Shown here in pieces: positions 1-64,000 of a stretch of DNA of 64,000 bases. The notes under the pieces are model-generated. The model saw only the letters and a program-made list of their open reading frames with translations. It had not been told where the DNA came from and searched no databases. The stretch covers positions 26,129,501 to 26,193,500 of the forward strand of contig CM049408.1 of the NCBI GenBank assembly GCA_026929865.2, read 5' to 3'. Within the stretch, counting starts at the first letter, position 1. The number at the start of each line of letters is the position of its first letter. The translations under genes were made by a program, and so were the position numbers. Source of the DNA: Hyperoplus lanceolatus. Lineage: Eukaryota > Chordata > Actinopteri > Uranoscopiformes > Ammodytidae.

Positions 1-3000
1 TTTGCTGCACTGGTGTTGGCTGAGAAAATATGTTAGCCTGAAGATGCTAGTGCTTAATTTGCCCCCAAAAAAGTAAGCTTACCAAAATGCTGTCATGCAC
101 ATGGTTTAGATAGATAGTCCATGTTACGCAGGTGAAAATAAAAATGTAGAATCTAAGGACCAATCGTGATAAATAAGTTATTTTTTTTCTGTGATTTGAA
201 AATAAGAGCCAAAGCTAGAAAGTATAGTGCACATAGCTAGTAGTGATGTCACCCCTCCTGGTGACAGAGAAGCATTCTGACTCAGAGACATTGGACAGAC
301 GGGAAGTCCTTGGGGCTCATTGACTGTAGGGCCGCACAATATGTCACAAATGTATGATAATTTTAGTTAAGTGCACTTATCACATCAGTCACATTTTCTG
401 CAGGCTTCTGTGGTCATGTTGTGTGAGTCCTTTAAGAACCTACGACATGTGCCTTTTATAAACCCAGACAAAAGTTCCCAAAATTATTAGAAAAAATTAT
501 TATAAAATTTGAAAAATAGGTGTTAATATAAAACAAAAACACATCAAGAAAGAGCAATTAAAAAAAATATAAAAAAGGAATGAGAAACATGAATATAAAT
601 AAAACATAAAATAATTAAAAAGTTAAAAAGAATAAAAATAAATAAAAATTTAAAATTAAGGTTAAAACGGAAACAGCAAAGTCTTCAGACCGATTAAAAG
701 AGGAGTGTTGAAGCGGACCTCAAGTCCCGTGGAAGTTATTAGAGCTTTGGAGATTAAAACTGAAGGCTGACTCTCCCTGTCAGTCCTTATCTGGGGACTG
801 TCAGTAGCAGTGTCAGACGATCTGAGAGTCTGACTGGTTTATATGGGATCAGAGGTCAGGATGTATTTGGGGCTAAACCATTTAGGGCTTTATAGACCAA
901 CATCAATATTTTAAAATCAATTCTTAGATTGATAGGAAGAGTGAAAGACCTAAGAACTGGGGTAATGTGATCCATTTTGGTCTAGTGAGGATCGAGAGAG
1001 TTTTGAATTAGTGAAGTGTCTGATTGATTTTAGGAAGGCTGAAAGAACTATTACAGTAGTAAGTCTACTAAAAATAAATGATGGAAAGTTTTCTAAGTCC
1101 TGTGAGACAGTATTTAATTCTTGATATATTTTAAGGTGGTAGTAGGTGATTAGTAATTGATTTAATGTGTTTTTGAAATTCAAGTCTGAATCTATGACTA
1201 CTCCAAGATTTCTAGCTTGGTGTGTGTTTCTAACATAACAGATTTAAGCTGTGGTGATTTTAATTTTTATCCCTGTTACAAAGACAATTACTTCAGTTTT
1301 GTCTTTGTTTAATTGAAGAAAGTTTTGGCACATCAGTCATTGATTTGTTCAATGCATATTAGTGTTGGATCGGATGTAGTCTCCTGGTGATATGGTTATG
1401 TAAATTTGTGTGTCGTCTGATAATTATGGTAACATAATTTGTTCTTGTTCATAATCTGAGTAGTGGGAGATGTAGATGTTGAAAGAAGAGGAAGAATGGA
1501 ATTGGGGGACCCGATGTAATATTTGTTCTCTCGGATGTGAAATTGCTATTGACACATAGTAGTCTCTATCCTTTAAGTAGGATTCAAACCAGTTTAGTAC
1601 AGTTAGAAAGTCCAACCCAGTTTGTAGTCGATCTAGTAATATGTGTGGTCAACTGTGTCGAAGAGACTGAGATCCAATAAAACTAATACAGAGTTTGCCA
1701 CTGTCTGTGTTTAAGTGGATGTCATTGAGGACCTTAACCAGAGCAGTCTCAGTGTGTGGTGTTGAGAAAACCTGATGGAAAACATCAAAGAGTTGTTCAT
1801 TGCATGTAGTTATTTAGTGTGATAGACAGTTTCAATGATTTGTTAAAAATGGAGGTTAGAAATGGGTATAATTGTTCATGATGATGTTTCTAGGTTGTTC
1901 TTTTAAGAGTGGTGATGATGTGTTTCAGGGTGTGGGAATAACTGTGAAGGGAATGTTGAAATTTCTTGGAATTGAGGAAAGAAAAATGTTTAAGAAATGG
2001 GGAGAATGTAAGGAAAGGAGGAGGAATTCAGGTGTTGTATATTAAGCACAAACATTACTTATATTTGTTTGTATGAAGTCCTTAACTTGGATTTCTGAGG
2101 CTGATTTTAAAAAATCTGATAATGACATAGGCTATTGGCAATGGCCAATATTCTTATTTTTTCTATATATACACAACAACAGACGACAAAAATTAAAAAC
2201 TTGTGCAATGTTTTAAAAATCAACTTGTCAGTGCTCTCTGGTGGAAAAGGCGTTATATTATGCTGACACTGTTTATTCCACCATATATACTTATATAACA
2301 GCTATGAACTTATATCAATTTATCGGCTCTACAATTGTTTTCGTTCTAGCTGACATTTGAATTGCCTTTATGTTGTGTGTTTGTGTGTGTGTGCTGGTTC
2401 ACTGTCCTACAGAGTGTTCTGTGTTTCTAGTTAAACAGCAGCACATCAAGTGTGTCTGTGTCTGTGTGTCTGTGTCTGTGCGTGTGTGTGTTTATACAGT
2501 AAGCTGAAGGAGAGTCTGCAGCGTTTTCTCTAATAATATCTGCGCCTCTCTCTGCTCCTCTGCTGAGTCACCGTCAGTTCTAGGGCATCACACAGTAAAT
2601 TAGGTTAGGCCCGTTTATTTGATTACAAAATATCGCAGCCCTGTTGAAACTATGTTTTATATAGCGATTTTTTATATCACAAAGACTTGACTCCTTAGCT
2701 ACAAAGAAAGAGCAGTGCTGTTGGAGCATTGACATTTAGAGAGAGTGCAGGACACAGCCTTACTTTTACTTTGTGTGTCGTCCTGCACATTTAAGTGGGT
2801 GAACACTGTCTGGTGGTGAACATTCAAATCTTTTCAACCCCACTTCCACATTCCATTTCTTTTGTTCACTTTGTTGTCACCAAGCCCAAGGTAAGATGAC
2901 ATCATCTAGGTTGTTTTTCCCTTTTGAGTCAAAGCTTCTCCACAGCCACGTCGATTTAGCATTAAAACTTCAGAAAATGACATAACCAATGTTATTTGGA

Positions 3001-3267
3001 GTTGTGTCCTAAACAGTGTTTAATTGTTTTAATTTGTGATGTGTTTAGTAAACAGTTGCTTAGATTATCTTGTCAACTGACACATGGAGCCTGCTCATGA
3101 CAATTTCCACGCTTGTATCAGAAATTGAAAGATTGTAGCACTTATCTGCTCCACTATATGCTGATATGCAGTGGAGTTCCATTCTCCACAGTGTTGACTT
3201 GGAACATACATTCATTCCATCTCTCTCTCTCTCTCTGTCTCTGTGTCTCTCTCTGTCTCCCACTCAG
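1..3267. other. dctn1 upstream or first-intron sequence, no exon found
   Basis: I see no coding exon here. The stretch is AT-rich and holds a decayed LINE (640-1900), short TG-rich tracts near 2380-2490, and a TC-rich polypyrimidine run just before the acceptor at 3266-3267. In mammals a short first exon encodes about 11 residues before the CAP-Gly exon. I could not find it, so it is probably left of the window. Alternatively the ATG at 3292 is used directly, as in some vertebrate isoforms. Confidence 0.6.
640..1900 (-). mobile_element. decayed LINE (CR1/L2/Rex-like reverse transcriptase relic)
   Basis: On the minus strand, 1615-1424 reads VLNWFESYLKDRDYYVSI. Just upstream (about 1735-1635) it reads NDIHLNTDSGKLCIS in one frame and LVLLDLSLFDTVDH in another. 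These match the conserved block LVLLDLSAAFDTVDH ... W(F)xSYLxxRxQ(Y)V of reverse transcriptases in fish CR1/L2/Rex non-LTR elements. The copy has frameshifts and stops, and no YADD box was recognised, so it is dead. The 640-1200 part resembles interspersed fish repeat sequence from the same type of element. The exact clade is not resolvable by eye. Confidence 0.6.
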
Positions 3268-38407
<35,140 letters not shown>

Positions 38408-40335
38408 ACTACACACCTGTTCAGTCTGCTTAGGACTTAAACTACACTTCACCTGCCCTACTGTCCTGCCTGCTGCACCCACTCAACAACTGCAACAGCA
38501 ACAACAGCAAGCCCCCACTCCCATCAACAACATCTCCACTCCAGGGCCAAACAAGTCAAACCAGGAGGTATTTCACTTTAACAAACGTGTAGGGGACGGC
38601 CTGTGTCTTCTTTGAAACACAGCTTGTTCTGCAACAGTTTGAAAAAAGTCTGATTTGGATTTTAAAAATGTAGGACTCTTCTGGACCACTCGTCTCAGAC
38701 AACTAGAGTTTAAATAATTCGATTAGTAATTCTACCTAATTTTTGTATTACTTGTTATGTTCTGAATCGAAATTTAAAGTCAAATTCGATCATGACCATG
38801 AAGCATCATATTTATTTAGGGGTGTAACACTAAGTGATACCAACACTATCAAATATCTCTTTTTCCTTTTTGTGAAACCTTACAATGACAAAAGTGTCTG
38901 CTTTGGCAGTTGGTCTTAAAATCAAATTCAGCTCAACTTGGTTTTCAAATTGACTTAGATGAAACTTCTGCACTTCGGCCGGTCTACAAATTGTAGCTTA
39001 CAGCAATATAGTTGTATGGCCAGAAAAATAAGAAGAAACACTTGCACCTGCACTGCTGCATGCTGCCCAGATTTCACCGATATATATATATATATCGTAT
39101 ATATAATTTTTTGTTGCATAGCTCATTTCTCAAACTGGTGTTTGGCCCTGGTGTGGAACCTGCAATGTGGATTATATAGTATTAGGCCAGAAGAACATTG
39201 AATTTTGCTCCACGTTTCTGTGTTAACGTTAATACACAGGATCATGACTGTGCTACAATATTTAAAATCAGGTGTCAACTGTTGTGTGCTCCATTTTTAT
39301 AACCTTACTGTCTAAAGGGAACGGAGGATTACGTGATTTAGAAAAAAATAATATTAAGAATAGATTTGTCCATTCAAAGTGGTGGGCATTTTACTTTACT
39401 GTGATTTGGTCAAAGAGACTTTTTGCACATATTACGATACCATAGAGAACGAAATCTGCAGTCGCTTTATTTGGATGTAACTTTATTGCTTCAATGATCC
39501 GATGACAAAAGTGATTTTTAGATAAAGTTACAATTAAGTAGATGTCCGTCTGTGTGGTGGATTTAGTTTTTGATTTTAACCTTGTGGACTGCACAGAAGA
39601 AAAGCTAATTATTCTCAAGAGATTTTACGTGTTTTTATTTATTTAAGAACTAATTTATCAGTTAAATTATAAATTATTTATTACACTGGTGGTGTAAAAT
39701 GAAATCCCGTTAGCTATTAACGTCAACCACGTCTACATGCTTGGTATAGAACACACACCAGTTGTATTGGGAAAGTCACTGAATTACAAAAAAAAATATC
39801 CAGAAAGGACTGTGTGTTACCTTTGTTCTGTGGAGATTCCTGTTGCTGTATTTGAAACGTCGTCCGAGCCTTAAAAACCTGCAGAGAGCCTTGTGCTAAA
39901 GAGCGGTCACTCACCTGCCTTATTTCTGATTTGTTTAAAAAAATCCTTGTTTAAATGCAAAACCATCATCTTTGCCAAAGAATGTTTGTTTTTCTTCACC
40001 ACTTTTGCCATGGCTGATTTTTTTTAAAGGCTTTTTTTAGTTTATTAATCCGTAAATTATTTTTTATTTAACCAATTCTTAGACTGTTTACATGTGTTGT
40101 CATGACTTGAATTTTGTTTATGATTAATTTAATGAATGGGCATAGTGCATTTACAGACCGTAACTGTAGTTTCAAGAGGGAAAAATGGCTGCAGACATTT
40201 CTTATTTATTCATTATGTTATTTATGTGTTGTGTGAGTGAGCAGCTGATGTTCTGAACTCATCTTACCTTTTCCTCGTGTGGCTTCCTGCTCTTGCACAA
40301 CTGATAACTGATCAATAAAAACATTATTAAAGCCA
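38408..40335 (+). other. dctn1: dctn1 3' UTR
   Basis: About 1.9 kb from the stop to the predicted cleavage site. AT-rich, with a CAA/CAG-rich stretch soon after the stop (38485-38510) that is not translated, and a TA palindrome (gatatatatatatatatc) near 39080. No further exon seen. Confidence 0.7.
40314..40319 (+). terminator. dctn1: dctn1 polyadenylation signal AATAAA
   Basis: AATAAA within 'gatcaataaaaac', followed about 20 nt later by the GT-rich 'gtgtgtgtctgtc' (40336-40348), the normal arrangement around a vertebrate cleavage site. Confidence 0.75.
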
Positions 40336-40396
40336 GTGTGTGTCTGTCAAGCTTCACTGTGTTATTGAATACAATTGAGTATCTGCAGAAATCTAC

Positions 40397-40402
40397 TTTA
40401 TT
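40397..40402 (-). terminator. alms1: alms1 polyadenylation signal (minus strand AATAAA)
   Basis: Plus-strand TTTATT at 40397-40402, 276 bp beyond the alms1 stop. The predicted cleavage lies near 40380, about 45 bp from the dctn1 site. Confidence 0.6.
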
Positions 40403-40677
40403 TTTTACAATAAACACACATTTTCAAGTTAAAACCAAAGTAAAAGACACTTCTGGTATGTAAGTAGAAAAAGTTACAAAATAAAATGTATCTAATGAGT
40501 AGAATTCTACTTTTCAACATTATCTTTCAGATACCAACTTTAAAACATTTGGTCACAAATAAATAAAATCTAATTTGAGCTCAGTTAGGTAGTTTGTTCT
40601 TAATCTAAAAAATAATAATAAAAATACTTAAAAACATTTGCACATTATTGATTTATCCAACAGAGTCAAAAGTGTGA

Positions 40678-53844
<13,167 letters not shown>

Positions 53845-54010
53845 ATTGTTGATGTTGTTGTCAGTCCGCCACGGTGACCGCGCTTCCTGCAGCTCGTATC
53901 CAAGGACCGTTGCTAAGAAAAAATATCCCGGAAGGTCCCGCAAGAGGGATTTGAATTGCACGTCAAAGATCGTCTATATAACGGACGGACATAGATAGTA
54001 TATACAGACG
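53845..54010 (-). promoter_or_regulatory. alms1: alms1 5' UTR and likely promoter
   Basis: CpG-bearing stretch upstream of the ATG with 'cccggaag' (ETS-like) and 'cgcaagaggg' around 53925-53950. No TATA box. The start site is not defined. Confidence 0.45.
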
Positions 54011-54959
54011 GGTCCCTCAAACTCAGTTGGAAGCTGAGGATGTATTACTACAGTATTAAAAAAAAGAAACAAGAAAACGAACACTTGATTTATTTATCTT
54101 TATAAGTAAATGTTCACATTCATAAAGCCAAGTTGCACCAGATCTCGCTCGTAATTTCATTGTTTTATAATTTAATTTTGTATGACTTTGATCTATCTAA
54201 ATAATTAACAATAAGAAATATGTGTACATTATGTTAGGCTGTGTTGCGTGATTGAAGCATTTTGGCCTAGGCTAGGCATACTGATTATTGGTTGTTTATG
54301 TGCAACGTGAGTCAAGTATCCTTCTTTATGGTTTTAAAGCACTGCAATTGAAATCATTGAAAATTAGTGTGGCTGTTTTATGCAATAAAAAATGTATTTC
54401 CTGTAGATTTGACCAGTTTATAGGCCTCGATTTCTCTTTTGAATCCAGTCAAATTCTAGTCTTACTCAGTTTTTTCTGCTCATCATGACTTGATAACTTT
54501 CAGTAGTATTACATTAAATAGATTACAGCCCAACCAGCTGAAATACCTTTAAATGGGCAAATATAACACATTGGAGTTGTTTTCCTCCTGCCAGAAAATG
54601 ATCTCAAGCCCTATCTTGATACTAAAATGTTTTATCTGCCTTAAAATGTGTAGATGTAGCATTCATGATTAATACATAGATTAGGCCTATATCCCATCCA
54701 GTTCGATAAAAGTTCCTCTTAGCATTTTTAATGAGGAGGAATGTGTAACTTCTTTCAAATTCAAATTCAGTGGCAGTCCATTGTATTGTATAAAAGCAGA
54801 GTCCTTTACATTCCTTATGTCATATTTACAATTAAATTCATGTTAAACGTAACTCATAATCTTAATGACCGCATTTCTGTAATAACAGGACGTGACTGTT
54901 ATGGTGCCACGGTGCCATCAAGGCCTCATGTTGCAGTCAAATCCCGCCTTTACCACGAG
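54011..54959. other. intergenic spacer between alms1 and ttc31
   Basis: AT-rich, no gene or recognised repeat. Together with its flanks it separates two divergently transcribed genes by 1335 bp ATG to ATG. Confidence 0.6.
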
Positions 54960-55179
54960 TGGCAGACCCAACATCCAATCACAGCCCTTAACTGAAAAAA
55001 ATATAGCAGCTGATTGGTGGAGCGTCTTGGAGGCGGGACCAAAAGCCTCCACTGTTAAAACGCGGAACATACTCGCTGCAGTACATGGTATTTTTGCTTC
55101 AACAACATAAGCCACTTTTAAAGGTAAAAAATATAACTATAACCGCGGGACAGGAGTACGAAGGAATAACGTCAACATC
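54960..55179 (+). promoter_or_regulatory. ttc31: ttc31 promoter and 5' UTR with two CCAAT boxes
   Basis: CCAAT at 54975-54979 and an inverted one (ATTGG) at 55013-55017, 38 bp apart, followed by 'ggaggcgggacc' (GC-box-like) at about 55030. An upstream ATG at 55085 opens a frame that overlaps the main start at 55180 out of frame; it matters only if transcription begins before 55085. Confidence 0.5.
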
Positions 55180-63654
<8,475 letters not shown>

Positions 63655-64000
63655 GAACTAGTGCAAAATGACAAGCATGCATCGTCTCCTTTCATATATT
63701 TGACTCGGTGGTGGTGTCAAACTATAGGCTGCTTTCAGTTACCTCTGTTTAACTTTGATTATTGTGAAATGTTTGCTGCAAAAAAAGAAGAATTTTTGTT
63801 CGGATTTGTCAATGTGTTACATATTTGGAAGTGTTTGCACCACTATGTAGGACCCACCATTGATGCACAAATACAGAGGATGCAACACACCACCGTAAAT
63901 GACTTCATTTAATTTGTATCAAAATCAGAGCATTCCTTTTGAAATCATTTATCAGGGATATTTTGTGATTTATCTAATCTGTTTAAAGATTGTGCAAAAC
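63655..64000 (+). other. ttc31: ttc31 3' UTR, incomplete
   Basis: No AATAAA or further exon before the window ends, so the transcript end lies beyond it. Confidence 0.6.

Noticed and set aside
2860..2900. Possible dctn1 first exon ending in 'cccaaggtaaga'
   Set aside because: A donor-like word exists, but no ATG or p150-like residues precede it in frame.
38485..38515. Polyglutamine coding tract
   Set aside because: The CAA/CAG run follows the dctn1 stop at 38407 and is in the 3' UTR.
39075..39100. Terminator-like TA palindrome
   Set aside because: Simple TA repeat in a 3' UTR; no link to transcript ending, which is better placed at 40314.
53890..53940. RFX X-box in the alms1 promoter
   Set aside because: Only a half site (GTTGCT/AGCAAC) is present near 53918; the second half does not fit, so no X-box claim is made.

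Overview
The window reads as ray-finned fish DNA, probably an acanthomorph teleost. It holds three intron-rich vertebrate genes with GT-AG introns and codon-level identity to vertebrate proteins. The introns are packed with fish-type mobile DNA: Tc1 elements, hAT elements, MITEs, tRNA-derived SINEs and long CA/GT microsatellites. No bacterial, viral or CRISPR content was seen.

Layout. (1) Positions 1-40335, plus strand: dctn1, the dynactin p150-Glued subunit, from its CAP-Gly exon (3268) to its stop (38407) and polyA signal (40314). I reconstructed 30 coding exons whose phases all join, giving about 1249 codons from the ATG at 3292. A second, internal start (MMRQ, 15673) matches the mammalian p135 isoform that lacks CAP-Gly. 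(2) Positions 40380-54000, minus strand: alms1, the centrosome/ciliary basal-body protein. Twenty coding exons join in frame to 2197 codons and end in a conserved ALMS motif. (3) Positions 55000-64000, plus strand: a ttc31-like gene, 655 codons, with TPRs and, unlike mammalian TTC31, a C-terminal RRM-like domain and a CCCH zinc finger. dctn1 and alms1 converge tail to tail with about 45 bp between predicted cleavage sites. alms1 and ttc31 diverge head to head across about 1.3 kb.

Mobile DNA. The intron after dctn1 exon 15685-15702 carries a 6.2-kb element (16875-23063) with about 1.2-kb terminal inverted repeats and a 5-bp target duplication. It encodes a broken, poorly characterised protein with three acidic motifs that resemble those of PIN/FEN-type nucleases. 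A hAT element with its own 8-bp duplication is nested inside it. Two Tc1-related elements (7468-9089 and about 33494-34690) share an unusual fold-back design in which the 5' end is replaced by an inverted copy of the 3' half. The second includes 312 consecutive bases without cytosine on the plus strand. A small MITE family with terminal repeat AAAGCTATAGTGCGTAAC sits in introns of all three genes.

Function. Dynactin p150 links dynein to cargo and microtubules, and ALMS1 acts at centrosomes and cilia, so two of the three genes serve microtubule biology. The neighbourhood recalls human 2p13, where DCTN1, TTC31 and ALMS1 also lie, so the locus is likely an ancient syntenic block.
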